A stretch of DNA of 64,000 nucleotides from Puffinus mauretanicus (Eukaryota; Chordata; Aves; Procellariiformes; Procellariidae), in contig JAJKFH010000374.1 of NCBI GenBank assembly GCA_023333565.1, forward strand, positions 3,534,001-3,598,000, read 5' to 3'. Numbering within the stretch: position 1 is the stretch's first letter; each line of letters begins with the position of its first letter. The notes beneath the pieces are model-generated. The model saw only the letters and a list, made by a program, of their open reading frames with translations, was not told where the DNA came from and did not search any database. The position numbers were made by a program, and so were the translations under genes. Below are positions 47,601 to 60,480 of this stretch, piece after piece.

Positions 47601-50600
47601 AAAGAAGACGCCGCTACGCTGAGTTACAGCAGGGAGACGCTTAGAGAGAGCCTACTGTTTGACTAAAGCTTAAGGATTTCTTTAAAAAAAAAATATATTA
47701 ATGAGGAAAGAAGAGAGGCTGAAGATGAAAGTTTTTTTTCTTTAGTATTTTTTCCTCTTCCAAGTCTTCGGATCTATTACAGTAGCGCCTTTCCTCCCCG
47801 CCTTCCATTTGTTTGTATTAATGATTTAGTAGCCGTCTTGCCTGAAAACTTCCACCGTGAGCGACTGCTGTGGGTTTTCAGGCAGTCAGTGACCTTAAAG
47901 GTTGGTTCAATGCTTTCTTCGTCCAAGATGTATGTGAAATAACCACTGTGTGGTTTTTTTTTGTTTTTTTTTTTTTTTCTTTTTCTGCCAAAAAAAAAAA
48001 AATCTACCTTCTTTATAATTTAAAAGAAAACATCATTCAGTCAGAGAGTGATGTAATTCTCCTACCTAAGGGCACTGACTCTGGTGCTTTGCAGGTGACT
48101 TGTCTTTTGCTTACTCTTTAAATTTATTTTAATTGCACTCTTTTGTAGCTAGGAAGTAACATATTTAACCAGTGCTCTTTGAGGATGCTTTTTCTTAAAA
48201 TTGAAATATTTCCTTTTGAAAATTTTTTTTTCTGATTTCTCCACCCCACCAAAGAAAACAATAAAAAAAGATTAGGCATGAGATCAGCGGCAGAAAAACC
48301 AAAGGATCGGAGAGGCAGAACCCAGGCTAAAAACATCGAATCTTTTATGAAAAGGACACTTTCAGCCTTTCGCTTTTCCAAGCTCTTTCCACCTTTCCAT
48401 GGTCAAACTGTTCAACGCTTCATTGCAAATAGTTTTAAGAAATTATTTCTGTTTTTCCTAAATATTAATTGTTCCTCCTGTATTTTTTACTGGACGCAAT
48501 TGTTCCGTGATAAGCACACAGCCCTTCTAAAAAGGTGAATATTGAAACGACCGCTCACCAGCACCTGCTTATTGCATATTTTGAGGGGGTATTTTTTGAG
48601 GGGGCGAACTCTTAACTAGACCGGTGAAAAGTCTAAGAGAGACGTTGAGTAGGTGGGGGGAAAAATTGATCACAAAAGGTTTTGTTTGCTGTGATGATAC
48701 AATCAGTTATTAATTGTAACGTGAACCAGAAGGGTGTTACGTCTGTCACTGGTTTAAGTTAAAATGGTCATCGGTGTTAAGCTGGGCAAGTTTACTTAAG
48801 GGTTAGTAGTATTTTGAGGGGGAGGAGGTTGCAGAGATTATTGCTCTTGGTTTTGGGACTGGACGCACTTTATCAGCTGAACGAACTAGATTATTGTATA
48901 GACATAATTTTCCATTTCTCTATCGGTTTCTTTTCGGTCTTTGGCAGTTTCTTAAACATTCGTCTCCCTCTAACAAAGTATCTGGGTTTCAGGAGTAGGG
49001 AGGTAGCTGGGGACATTGGAAGTTTGGGGATAATGGGAGCAACAGGACTGTATTTATTTATTTAAAAAAAAAAAAAGTTAGGAGGTGAAGATTCTCTTTC
49101 TGGAGCATTCGGGCACCTTCCAGTGGGGTATGTCTCTAGGCTTTTAATTATTTATTTCACTTTTGTCCTTTAAAAAATGAAGTAGGGCGAAACCAAAATG
49201 AAATGAAATAAAATTAGAGTAAGCGTTGAAAAATAAATAAATAAAGGAACGGAACGGCTGAAAGCCCAATCTTGATTTTATCATCCTGGTGGTGATGGCT
49301 TCTCGATATCTGCCGATATCACCCCTGTTCCATGGCTGTAGCCCGGCCTCATTTTACGCTGCGTTTCCACTGAACATGTTGACGTGCTGCTGCTTATATA
49401 AGGGGAAGAACAAATTCAAGCGGATTAGTGCTTGGGATTTTGAGATCGGCTACCCAGATCGTGTTGTGGGTTTTTTTCCTTTCCTTGGGGGAGCTGATGG
49501 GGGAAGGCTGGAGAATGATGGGAGGGGGTGAAATCGGGATGTGTGGCTGGGGGAAGATGGGGGTGATGCGGGGAGCAGCTTATTCGCATAATGTCTGCGC
49601 AGCATCCCTTTTTCTTTTCTTTTTATAAAACCCATTATCTCTAAAAACACATTATTCTTCAGCCCGGTCTAAAAAAAAAAAAATAGTGGGAGGGGTTATC
49701 ATAGCGAGGGGGTTTGGTATGGAAGTCATTAGACCCACTGCTGCAAAACCAAGATACAGAAATCCATCTGCACCAACATTTCGGGGGGAGGGAGGGCGTA
49801 GAGAGGGGGGAAGGGATGGATTGTCTATCTTGGATTAGCGAAGTGGAGCTTTGTATTCTTCGTTTTCCTCCCCATTTTCTGCCATTTCCCCCCATCCCCC
49901 TGCATCTGCACACCCGCTTTCCTCCTCCCAGCCCCCACCCCCCCAAAGGTTTCTCGTCCCTTGACGAGAAAATTCTGTGTTACATCCTGATGGCTCTGCG
50001 GCTTTTTTTTAGTGCATCACAACAGTGGCACGATGACCTTTGCTTCGTGCCACACAGATTCGGGTTCCCGATAGGACTGTGACTGCAGCTTGGGCACACA
50101 TGCACACACTTATACACCCGTAGTCATGTACCTAGGACAGGCCGTGATTTAAATCCAAATTTTGAGTGTGCGTCTTTGTGTGTGTGTGCGCACGGGGCTG
50201 ATAAACGTTGGCAGAGGGTAGGGAATGCAGTAAATGCCAAAGGCACGTCCATCCATTTCGCCAGCCCCTCTTGCCGCTCTCTTTTCTCAGATATTGTGTC
50301 ACACATCATGAGATTTTTTGTCGGGGAGGGGTGTGCCCTATGTGGATGGCAGGGGCCTGGGGGTTGGAGGGAGCGTATGTGTACCGGGGAGGGAGGAATT
50401 GTGGGGGGGGAAATGGACCTGACGATGCTAATAACATTATTTTGGTCAAATGAACGTCTGGTGATAATGATTCAGTGTAACCATCCGTGAAATACATGCT
50501 TGCGACACACTGGAATAAAGGTTACTCCAGGGAGCTCCAGCAGAGCTAGGCATGCTTGGGGGAGTGAGCCGTCCCCTTGATGGGGGGAACAAAATTCATA

Positions 50601-53600
50601 AGCACCCCAGGGCCCCTCCCTTCCCAACGCCTCCTTGCATGTCCGAGCTGGAGGGCATTGCGATGGAGAGAGGGGGTGGGCTGCACTGGAGCCAGGACCA
50701 AACAAAGCCTTCCTGCCTTGTCCTCCCGTGCCATCCTCCCTTGCCCTCTTTGAGCTTATCTGTGCCGTTGGTCCAGACAATACAGGAATATCGCCATTTC
50801 CATGCAGTCCCTGCCGGAGGCTGGAGGGTGGTGAATCGAGGGGAGGGGGGAAAAAGCTCCTTGTGTTTCTGTTGTAGGATGTGCGGGAGAGGCATGGCTT
50901 TTCGGGTCTGAGTAGAGCTGGGAAAAGGCTGGGGTGGGGGGGGAGTAAAGGAAGACGAGAGTCTCTTCCTCCATCCCTCCCTTCCTTCTTTCCCTCGGCT
51001 AGAACATGGGGAAGGGCCCAGCAAGCCTCAGCGGGTGGCTGGTGCACCGGGGTGGGGGAGCCAAGGCAGTGAGAGGGAGGCTTTTTCTGGGTTTCAAGCA
51101 GACCAGGACCCTCTCTAAGGCTCGCAAACCAGCTCAGCACCCTCCTTCTCTGGGTGTGAAGGACCTCCTTGCTTGGTCACGGGCTGCTCGCGCCCAGGCA
51201 GAGGGGAGCTGGGGGAGGAAGGTGCTCTTGCAGCTCCGCCAGCCGCTGCTTCTCATCTTCTGCGTGTGGTTGCGCCTGCTCTGAGGTCTTCATGTTTCTG
51301 GATCTTTCCACTTCATGGAGCAATAGTAAAAACTGAATAAATAGATCTGTCCAGGGCTATTGTTGTTTGCCTTTTGCTTTTCTCCTTTCTCTGTGACCTT
51401 GAGGTGCAATAGTAAACTACAGCCAGAAAGATGGGGCAGGGATGTGTCCAGTGCCCCACACGGTTGGTGCAGGTGATGCCCGGAAAGATACCAGTTTCCC
51501 CCGCTCCTCTGCTTTGTGCTCACCAGAGCCAATCTTGCCTCAGCTGCCCAGCTTCACCACCAGTAGTTACTTTTTGATATCTCCTTGCCCTCCCCTTAAC
51601 CCCAGTCACTTCAGAAGTGGTGGTTGTGCTGCAGCTCCTGTGCTTGTAGGCCAGCCATGGCTGCTGTTGAAGATGATGCAGTGGCCAGCTGAGCAACAGG
51701 CGGAGGGTGCTGCAGGGCCCATGTGCCTGCTCCCCCCTGGAGACCGCTTCCCTGCTACCCTGCAGGGTGAAGGTGGATGCTGGTTTTACGGTTCCTCCAT
51801 TTCCCCAGTGATAAAGGTACTAGTGTATTCTTGTGGCATAGTGAGCCTCTGTTTATGAATTGTTTGTTAGCAGGAATAGGAAAGGTTGGAAAAAAGCATT
51901 ATTGTAGATAAACTTCGATGATTGCAACGTGAGTCTTGTAGCTCAGCAGACCCTGACTGTGGTGCTTTGTCCTTCCTTGAGCTTGCACAGCCAATGGAGT
52001 GGAGTGAAGTTCACATAGTGCTGGAACTTACTCCTGACCCTGAATGATTTGCACCCTTGAAGTGAGAGGGGAACTCAGTTCCTGTAGAGCATTCGGAGGG
52101 TGAGAGGTGATGCCAAGGGGTAACTTGTGGTAGCGATGATGGTGGATGCTAAGACCTAAGGCCCTGTGCAAAAAAGGAAATAAGTATGCCTCCTCCCTCC
52201 CTTACTTTCCTTCTTTTTCAAGCAAGTTACCAAGAGGTGCAGGCAACTCTTACTTTTTTTGTGTTAGGATTGGATTTAAACCCTCAACCTAGAGGACGCC
52301 TTCAAACTGCACAAGATCTTCTGGCTCTTGTCTGGCATATTCCTGGGAAGGGAGAACTTAGTTCCTTTCTTGTTGTAGCAGCACTGGTATTTCAGTGGAT
52401 GTACTGAACTTCTTGCTTTTGTTTTCTGCAGCCTCCTCCAGGGCTCTTGAGTTTACCTGTCTTGAGAAGCGGAGTGTATTTTATCCCCTTGATCTGTTTT
52501 CCTTTGCCCTCTCCTCAGCTCTGCACTCTGGGCATGTGCAGGTGGATGTCTGGATACTGGCTGAGCTGTGATATGCTGTGTCAAGGATAAGGACACATAG
52601 TGATCTGGCCAAGAACAAACTGAAGGAGCCAGAAGCTTTGTGGTGACCAAAAGCCAGGATAAGAGATGGCTGCTGACAATGGTTCAAGAGACATGGTGTT
52701 TAATTTAAAAACAAAGTGCATCTAACTTTATCTGCCCCTGCCCCCACCAGCATGAAGAGGAGACAGGCTCTATTTTGGGAATATTGCCAATGCAGCTGGA
52801 GCCAGAAATTACCCAAATTTTGGTTAAGCTTTGGAAGTTTTTATCAGCTCTCTTCTCCCCCTCATCCCTCTCTTCTAGTTAATAGCAGAGTCTGTCAATC
52901 TAGCAGAGTTGGCTCTTAATTCATACAGCAAGTGGTGAGGAAGATATTTTGCATTTCGGAAACCAAGATGCTAGAGGCGATTGGTAGCTTCTTGAAACCA
53001 GCACACTACGTAATCTTGGGTCACATTGTTTGCTTTTTCTTTTCTTTGGTTTTTCCTCACACGGGCATAGACAAAGGCAATTCATGTGTGTAAAGGACTC
53101 TGAGAATCAAAGATGGTGTGTTGACTTCTCACCGCCGATCCAAACAGCCAGACCAAGACATGTTTGTAGAAAGGCAGCATGGGAGAAGTTTGTTCTGCCT
53201 TTCTCCTTGTTGTGGGCAGTGGATGGCATTTTTAGTGCTCTGTGTTTGTACCTTTTTTTTTATTGGCATGGAAAAGTCACGACTTTGGGTTGGGCTGGCC
53301 CGAGTATGGTTTTACTGAGGTCTAGTAGGGATGAAGTGTGGTGTCCCTGTAGTGGCGTGCTTGAAAAGTTGAGCAATAAGACTCCTAGTGGAAATATGCC
53401 AGTAGTGTTGGAAGATCCTGCGTTTTTCCTTAAGAGAGGGTGGGGATATGATTTCTCTTGTTGCCATTCACAGAAAAAGGTGCTCTCTGAGCACTCTGGA
53501 CAGCTGTTGGGAACTGTACACCACAGAGCCAGCTTGGCAGAGTCCTCTGTCTGGGCTAAAGCCTGCAGCCTCTCGGGACTCCGGGCTGCTGCAGGCGTTG

Positions 53601-56046
53601 CTATGTGGCTTTGCAGAGGGTGGTGGAGGTGCGCCCACAGCCATCAGAAGTTCAGCTCTGTCTGAAATGTGGCCCCTTGCTACAGAGCAGATTAGCCCTT
53701 CATCTGTCTTGCTTCCCCATGTCTCTTAGAGCTTTCCCCTTGTCTCTCACAGCCCTGTGCCTGAATTCTCTCCCAGGCACGCTCCCCTGCCTGTTTCTTT
53801 TCTGCTGGCAGCAAGAGTGAGCCAGGGTGTTGGGAAGGGGATGTCAGGGATGAGGGGGGCTCTGTCAGCATACCTGTCATCTCTCAGTGGTGTGCTCAGC
53901 TCCTGTCCTTTCCAAATTCCTTTCCTCTGTCCTTGATGGTGAGGGACGGCTTATTTCGAACACAATCTGCTTGTGTCATTCCTGGCCCTGCCGCTTGTCA
54001 TCCATCACATCACGGGAACTAATTAACACTAGTAGCTTTGGATCCTGGGAATGACACTGCTGGGAAGAGAAGACTCTTTCAAAGATCCTGATGTCTCCCT
54101 TCATAACTAGGGCAGCCTAGCCCAGGAGTTCATGGACTCTGTTGTCTCTTGCCTGCAGCACCAACCCTGTAGTGAGGGTGCCTGTGTGTTTAGCAGGGAG
54201 GGCACCCAAGGCCTAGGCCTGCCTTATAATGCCCTTGACATTGCTGCAGCATCCCCTGCATCCAAGTACGTCCCAGCAGCCGGATGAGAGCCAAGGAATG
54301 GGATAGAATAATAATTGATAAGGATGGGGAGAGGTATGATGTAAACCTTTTGAAGCTGCTGGTAGCTTTTCCACTGCCTTTGGGTACATATAGCTGCACG
54401 TAGTCCCAGCATCTGTTTGTGAGTTTGACCCTGGGAGCATCCTCTGCTCATGGCAAAGCGTACTGTCCTGTTTCCGCTGTGCTGCTGATCCTATTGCCGT
54501 GTTGATGGGGGGTGGTGCCAGGGGAATCAGTGTGTTGCTCCCGTGGGGATGACAGGATAAAAGGTGAGGCATTGGTCATACTGTAAGGCTACACAGAGAG
54601 CACTCGCTCCCCTTCTCCCTCTACTTTTTGTCTTTCCTGCTCTTGTGAACCGCTTCTAAAGAGGGGAAGAGTCCCATGGGGATGGAAAGGAAGGTAACTA
54701 AGCAAGAGGATGATGTTTGCTGGCAGCTGAAGGAGGATGAGGAGAGGAAGAACTCTTCAGTGGGGTAACTGTTTGATGGGACCAGCTGCATCTGCAGAAC
54801 AGGGAGGTGCTGGCTTCGTTTCAGTCTGCTGTTGCAGCCCATTTTTTTTTTTCCAATAATGTGTTAATTAAACATTGATTTCAGAGGAAAAAGGAATCTG
54901 CTTGAACTGCAGAAACTAAATGGAGTGTGGAGGAATGAGACCTGCTGAGGGATGTGTGGAAGGACCTGTCAGTTGTCTTCATGACCAGTCATGGAGGGAA
55001 GCAAGGAAAGGGCCAGAGAAAAACCTGTTCACCTTAAGTTTAGAGTCCTTCACTTGTCTTAAGGGGGAATCTTGTTCCTTCTGTAACTGCACAGTTTTCA
55101 ACTGATGCGTGCTAAGGAATTACCAGGTAGTCAACTGTATTTTCTTACAAAACATAAGTAAAGAAATATTTCATTCTTATTAAAAAGCAAAATGGAAGAG
55201 AGATTTTTTTTCAAAGCATGTTAGTGTTCAAGAGGCTTTCTGTTCAGTTTGGCCTTTTCCTGATTTTCTACTCATGTAGTTACTGTTGTATCTATAAATT
55301 AATTAAGCTGTGGTGCAAGTTAAGGCACCAGTCGTAATGGCATATTTGCTCTCATGACTTGCAGGTATCTAGTAGCTCAACTGACCTTCATTTACTGCAT
55401 GTGGATAAGTCAGTCACTGAAGACGGGTATAAGATTGTGATGTGCAAATTTAACATTTTCTCTTCTGGTCCTCAGAGCACTGGAAGGTGAGACAAGATTG
55501 TGATATCTCCCTCCCTTGCTTAGTTGAATCCTCTTCTGTTCATTAGCCTGGAAGAGCCAATGTGAGGCTATGCTGCCCTCCTTTTGTGCTTCCAGCTGTT
55601 AGGAACGCATAGGGAAGATAAGAATCTTTGCTTTAGTCTGAGATCTTATCTGGAATAAACCTCTCTGCTGATGTGAGCAATATATTCTTATGGCATTAAA
55701 CAGTTTGATTTGAATTATTTTGACCACTGTGCTTTCTGTCTTCACTAGTTCTGGGAAATAATGGAAAGGAGGGAATAACCTCTCTGACCTTTCTGAGCAT
55801 TGCGTAAGTCTGAATTAAAGCGATCTCGCAAAGATCTCGGTCAGTTCATGCAATAAGTGAAATGGCAGTATTGTCCTGAGAAGGAGCCCGTCCTGGCTGT
55901 TAGATTCCTTTCTGCACCATCTGCAATATCAGACTACAGAAGGATCTGCTGTAGCATCTGGACACATTTGAAAAGGAACAGATTAAGCCACGAGCAACTA
56001 TTTTCCAGGAAGATCTTTGACCTGTTGATGGCTGGTGAAACCCACA
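47601..56046. other. Probable first-intron or intergenic sequence, no exon recognised
   Basis: Starts with T- and A-rich low-complexity sequence (47.95-48.0 and 49.06 kb). The 49.7-51.3 kb stretch is rich in G runs on one strand and C runs on the other. Frames up to 222 codons there (for example 50472-51140 minus) are composition artefacts without motifs. TG/CA-rich words occur at 50.09-50.20 kb. The 53030-53665 plus frame (211 codons) is Cys/Trp/Ser-rich without any recognised domain. If the 47.26 kb donor is real, this is intron 1. Confidence 0.5.
47953..48003. repeat. Adjacent poly(T)-rich and poly(A) tracts
   Basis: A T-rich run of about 33 bases (broken by single G and C) is followed after CTGCC by an uninterrupted A run of about 13 bases. 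Transcribed, the two could pair into a hairpin. It is most likely simple-sequence DNA near the CpG island shore. Confidence 0.8.
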
Positions 56047-56748
56047 GAGTCACAGAATGGTTGAGGTTGGAAGGGACCTCTGGAGGTCATCTGATCCACA
56101 GGGCCACCTAGAAAAGGTGACCACACCCAGATGGCTTTTGAATATCTTTAAGGAGGGAGACACCACAACTTTTCTGGGCAACCTGTGCCAGGGCTTGGTC
56201 ACCGTCACAACAAAAAAGTGTTTCCCGATGTTCAGACAGGACCTCCTGTGTTTCAGTTTATGCTTGTTGCCTCTGGTTCTGTCACTGTGCGCCACTGAAA
56301 AGAGCCTGGCTCTGTCATCTTTACACCCTCCCTTCAGGTATTTATGTACATTGATAAGACACCCCCCACCCTCCCCCCGAGCCTTTTCTTCTTCAGGCTA
56401 AACAGTCCCAGCTCTCCCAGCCTTTCCTCATACGAGAGATGCCCTTAATCCTCTTTGTGGCCCTTTGTTGGACTCTCTCCCTTATGTCCATCTCTCTCTT
56501 GTACTGGGGGGCCCAGAACTCCACACAGTACTCCAGGTTTGGCCTCACCAGTGCTGAGTAGAGGGTAAGGATCCCCTTCCTTAACCTGCTAGCAACACTC
56601 CTAATGCAGCCCAGAATACCAGTAGCCTTCTTTTGTGCAAGTGCACATTGCTGGCTGATGTTCAACTTGGTGTCCACCAGGACTCCCAGGTCCTTTTCTG
56701 CAAAGCTGCTTTTCAGCCAGGTGGCCCTTAGCATGTACTGATGCATGA
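56047..56748 (-). mobile_element. CR1 LINE, 3' ~700 bases, 5'-truncated
   Basis: The element's 3' end is at the low coordinate ('gagtcacagaatggttgagg', then 'ttggaagggacctctggagg'). It continues through typical antisense CR1 text: 'gggcaacctgtgccagggct', 'ctccaggtttggcctcacca' and 'tggtgtccaccaggactccc'. About 350 bases of reverse-transcriptase-domain C-terminal coding sequence remain, then the 3' region. The subfamily differs from the copies at 56.96 and 60.89 kb, judging by the 3' tail sequence. Confidence 0.95.
56393..56746 (-). pseudogene. CR1 ORF2 remnant (C-terminal part of reverse-transcriptase protein)
   Basis: An open frame of about 117 codons lies within the CR1 copy. It carries the stretch 'EKDLGVLVDTKLN' and the highly typical '[13 protein letters not shown]' followed by 'FWAPQYKR', which are hallmarks of the C-terminal end of CR1 ORF2. 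The endonuclease domain and the catalytic part of the reverse transcriptase are absent. The ATG is an internal codon, not a true start. The remnant is non-functional because it is truncated. Confidence 0.9.
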
Positions 56749-56956
56749 CCCATGAACATCATTACAGTGGTATGGAGTGTCAGCAGAGCAGGCAGGATGG
56801 TCCTTAAGTAATAACTTAAGAAGCAGAAGTCTGGAGATCTTTCCCAGAATGTGTCAAACCAGTTTTTCATACTAGTCATCGCTTTCTCCATCCACTGAAA
56901 ATTCAGAATTATCATTTGCAAGCATTATGAGTTCCTTGAAAGGAAGGCTTCTTCTG
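56749..56956. other. Unique spacer between two CR1 copies
   Basis: About 200 bases with no CR1 similarity that I can see. The flanking minus-strand CR1 fragments are therefore separate insertions and not one split element. This agrees with their different 3' tails. Confidence 0.6.
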
Positions 56957-57415
56957 AGAATAGAATAGAATAGTTGGAAGGGACCTACAATGATCGTCTA
57001 GTCCAACTGCCTTACCACTTCAGGGCAGACCAAAAGTTAAAGAATATTATTCAGGGTATTGTGCAAATGCCTCTGACAGGTGTGGGGCATCAACCACCCT
57101 CTAAGAAGCCTGTTCCAGTGTTTGGTCACTCTCTCTGTAAGGAATTGTTTCCTAATATCTTGTCTGAACCTCCCCCGATGCATCTTTGAACCATTCCTAG
57201 ATGTCCTGTCACTGAATAGCAGGGAGATCAGCACCTCCAGTTCCCCTCCTCAGGAAGCTGTAGAGAGCAATGAGGTCGCCTCTCAGCCTCCTCATCTCCA
57301 GACTAGACAAACCCAGAGTCCTCAGCCACTCCTCGTAGGACATTCCTTCCAGCTCTTTCACCAGCTTTGTTGCCCTCCTCTGGATGCATTCAACTACCTT
57401 AACATCCGTCTTAAT
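56957..57415 (-). mobile_element. CR1 LINE, 3' ~450 bases, second subfamily
   Basis: The 3' tail is at the low coordinate as repeated 'agaat' words (GAATAGAATAGAATAG), followed by 'ttggaagggacctacaatga', 'tcgtctagtccaactgcc', 'aggaattgtttcctaatatc', 'aggtcgcctctcagcctcct' and 'ccagctctttcaccagcttt'. The reading is characteristic of antisense CR1 with an ATTCT-type tail, different from the ATTCTGTGA-type tail of the neighbour at 56.05 kb. Only the last few codons of ORF2 and the 3' untranslated part remain. Confidence 0.93.
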
Positions 57416-58289
57416 TTGTGGGAGAGAAAGATTCCAGTTTCTTTAATTGTTCTGTTACTATGGCTGGTTACACACTGCAATCTTTTTGTAGACCATGAAG
57501 AAAAGAAATTTTAAATTATTGATTGTTTTGAATTTTTTGGGGGGACAGAGATGGGGAATGCAGGAACCCTGTGATGGGACTAAGGCCAACCTTCTCAAGG
57601 GACTCTGTATGCCTGATATTGCATTGAAGTCCTGGAATCAAAATCTGCTGGCTTGTCTGGTCAGCTCATGCAGCACTTCGAAAGAGGGTACGATACAATA
57701 TAATTTCAGGTATATGCATTTAAAATACCTGCTACATATCTGAGAATCAAATGGGAAAATACAAGGAAACAAATTGATCCTTGATGTAATTTCATATAAG
57801 TCATTAATCAAATACATATTGAGGGTGTATCTAACAACAGTGGACCAAAAGGCATAATTTTGTTGAGCCGGGTCTTAAGGATTTAGCCTAATATAATTAG
57901 TTTTTTAAATGTGTCCCTTGTCTTCCTTGTGGATTGATATGACTTAGTTAATGAGTTGCTAGCAGCTCTGTTTGGTACTAGCTTTGGTCATAGGGTGACA
58001 TGGTGCCTGTGATGTTGCAGTACTTTTTTGGCAGCGGATTCTAATTTCATTGAATAAAAGTTTTTTATGAGGCTAGAGTGAGCTACAGTTTGTATACTAA
58101 GACTACAGTGTTTCAGGTAGAAATGCAGAGCGAAAAGGGACTAACAAATTGATAGGCTTTTGATGAGACAGTAACTCTTTTAAGAAGTCTGCCTGAACAC
58201 AGCAGTTCTTCCTTCTGTGCTCTCTTTGTTGCCGATGTGTAACATGAGGCAGGAAGTTGATCGGCTTTCTTGGCACAACATAGATCATA
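57416..58289. other. Non-coding spacer, no gene recognised
   Basis: AT-rich sequence without recognised repeats or exons, between the minus-strand CR1 pair and the ancient plus-strand CR1. Confidence 0.6.
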
Positions 58290-58987
58290 TACCTATTAAA
58301 CTGGAAAATGGTCTGAATTCGATAAGAAGAAATTTATTAAAGACAAATGAAAAGTACGGCACTTGGGAAGGTGAAATCAAATGTCTACATGTAAAATGGG
58401 GGATAACAAGCCAGGCAACAGAACTGCAGAAAAGGATCTGGGAGGCACTACAGTGAGTCAGAGACTGAATGTGAGTCAACAGTGTGGTGACATTGCAAAA
58501 AAGCAAATCTCATTTTAGGGTATATTTAACAGGAATGTCACGTGTAGCACACAGGCAGTAGTTTTTCTACTCTAGCAGCCGCTGCTGAAGCCACAGCAGA
58601 GCACTGTGCCCAGTGTGAACAGCAAAACCAGAAACGGTGGAAGGAGATGAGGAGAGGGCAGCCAGAGTGGCGTGCGCCACCTGCGAGGAGAGGCTCCATA
58701 AACTGGGCTGGTTTAGTCTAGAGAGAAAATTGACGAGGGACATGAAAAGTCTTCCAATATTTAAAGTTTGGTTTAAGATGACAGTGATTAATTGTTCTCT
58801 GTGTCCACTGGGGATAGGACAAGAAGTAATCGGCTTAATTTGTAGCAAGGAAGATGTAGAGATAGGTGCTAGGAAAAGCTTTATGAGTATTTGGATAGTT
58901 AAACATGAAAACAGCTTCCTGAGAGAGGTTGCAGTGCCCTCATCACAGGAAGTTTTGAGAGCAGATGAGATGGAGACACCAAATTTT
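58290..58987 (+). mobile_element. Ancient CR1/L3-like LINE fragment, heavily diverged
   Basis: The plus-strand order is 'aaagacaaatgaaaagtacg', 'gaaaaggatctgggaggcac', 'tgagtcaacagtgtggtgac', 'gcaaaaaagcaaatctcatt', 'tggtttagtctagagagaaa', 'gggataggacaagaagtaat' and 'gaaaacagcttcctgagaga'. This follows the end of ORF2 and the start of the 3' region of the old CR1 type common in turtles and crocodilians ('gggatctgggggtcatagtg ... tgagtcaacagtgt ... gataggacaagaagcaatgg'). Frames are broken throughout. It is far more diverged than the other CR1 copies here, so it is the oldest LINE in the cluster together with that at 61.77 kb. Confidence 0.85.
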
Positions 58988-60480
58988 ATCTAGCTTGTTT
59001 TATTATAGTTTTGATTGGTTCAGAAGGGGAACGGGCTGCCTGAACTCCCGATGTCTGGTCCCAACACCTCTTGCACTCCCTGTAAGGCTCCCTCACTGGC
59101 TGTTGTGGTGGGAGCATGGGGAGGCATGGCCAGGGCGAAACACTGCTTCTGCAAATACCTCTGCAGCACCTTCCATGCCCCTGGCACGATCCAGTTTTAC
59201 AGTGCATGTCCCAAAAAGGCCTGAGGGAGCTTGTGTGTTCGGCAGTGTCACATTAGCATCCAGCACTGTAAGCCTTTCTATTTCTGCAGATAACAAACAA
59301 GCAGAGGGCTGGCCCAGCTTTCTGCATCCTTGTAACTAGGAAATGGAAGTTATTCAAGACTCTTACCCTGGTTACTGATTAATTTACACTGGGAAGATTT
59401 GGAGAAATGATTTGGAGATGGAAAAGAAGACTTACGCTTTTGCTTTCACCTGTTAAAAATCACTGCAGGTTTGTATGGTGTGTCACAGTTACTACAAGAT
59501 GATTTTTCTGTGCTCTTCCATCAAATGTAGTGGACAAGGGCAAAGAATTTTCCTCTCTGCAACATCTTTTCTTCCAGTTGCCTAAAGCAGAGTAGTGTGG
59601 ATTAGGTATTGCAAGGAGGTGCATTAGCACCCACTGGATTTGAGAAGAGGGAGCCTAACGCCTGGTTCAGTAAAGAGGTGTACTTCAGTACTTGTGAAAG
59701 GGGCTCATGGCACTTCCAGAGAGGAGGATGTTACTTGGGGAATGGGGCTGCCCTTCCCTGGGGGTTCAGCAAAACCTTTTGGTGGCTACTACGAAGTAAA
59801 CCAATTCTATCTTTTCCTGAATCTTAGATTTATGCAAACAGCCTGTCTGGAGCCAGTCGGGCCTAGGAGTGAATTTCTGAGCATCTCCAGAGCAGAGAGC
59901 TGGTTCCCCTACAAACCTTCTCAAAGAAAGAAGTTTCTTCCTTTTGGTTTAACAGAATCTGGGAATATATGCTTGTTGAACTTGGACAATGCTGGGCTTG
60001 GCCACTATGCGTGTGCATAGTTTATAATATAACCATTTTCTACCTTCTTATATCAACTTATAACTGCAGGCTCTTGCCATTCTTCAGAGTGAGTGGAGGA
60101 TGAAGATATTATCCTGTACTTCTTGGCACTAGAAGTGAGTCAGGGTTGACACACAAAAGTAGGAGGCAACAGTTTGTGTGTAGGAAGCTTGTTCTGTCCA
60201 AGGAAAATCTAAGGGTTATATGCAGGGTGTTAGTCCTGCTGCACTGCAAGGCTGGTATCTTCTTCTGAGCTGAGTTCACACACACTCACCATTTGGAGCA
60301 TATGGAGAGCTCAGCAGATTCAGGCCTCAAGAATGACTGGTGAAATGGTCGAAGGTAGGTTGGGATGTAATTATTTGTTTATGAGGCCCCATGTTGCACC
60401 AAGTAATAATTGTTTATGAACACTGCTGTGAAGTCAGGAGGGAAACATTCCAACCCAAGGAGATAGTAAGATATAACCTA
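58988..60480. other. Non-coding stretch, no gene recognised
   Basis: No exon or repeat is recognisable. Short frames around 58965-59340 and 59640-60020 show no motif. Confidence 0.6.

Noticed and set aside
50472..51140. 222-codon minus-strand frame
   Set aside because: Pro/Ser/Leu-rich translation of G-run sequence, overlapped by open frames on the plus strand; no domain recognised.
53030..53665. 211-codon plus-strand frame
   Set aside because: Rich in Cys, Trp and Ser without any recognised pattern; lies in probable intron sequence and has no splice support.
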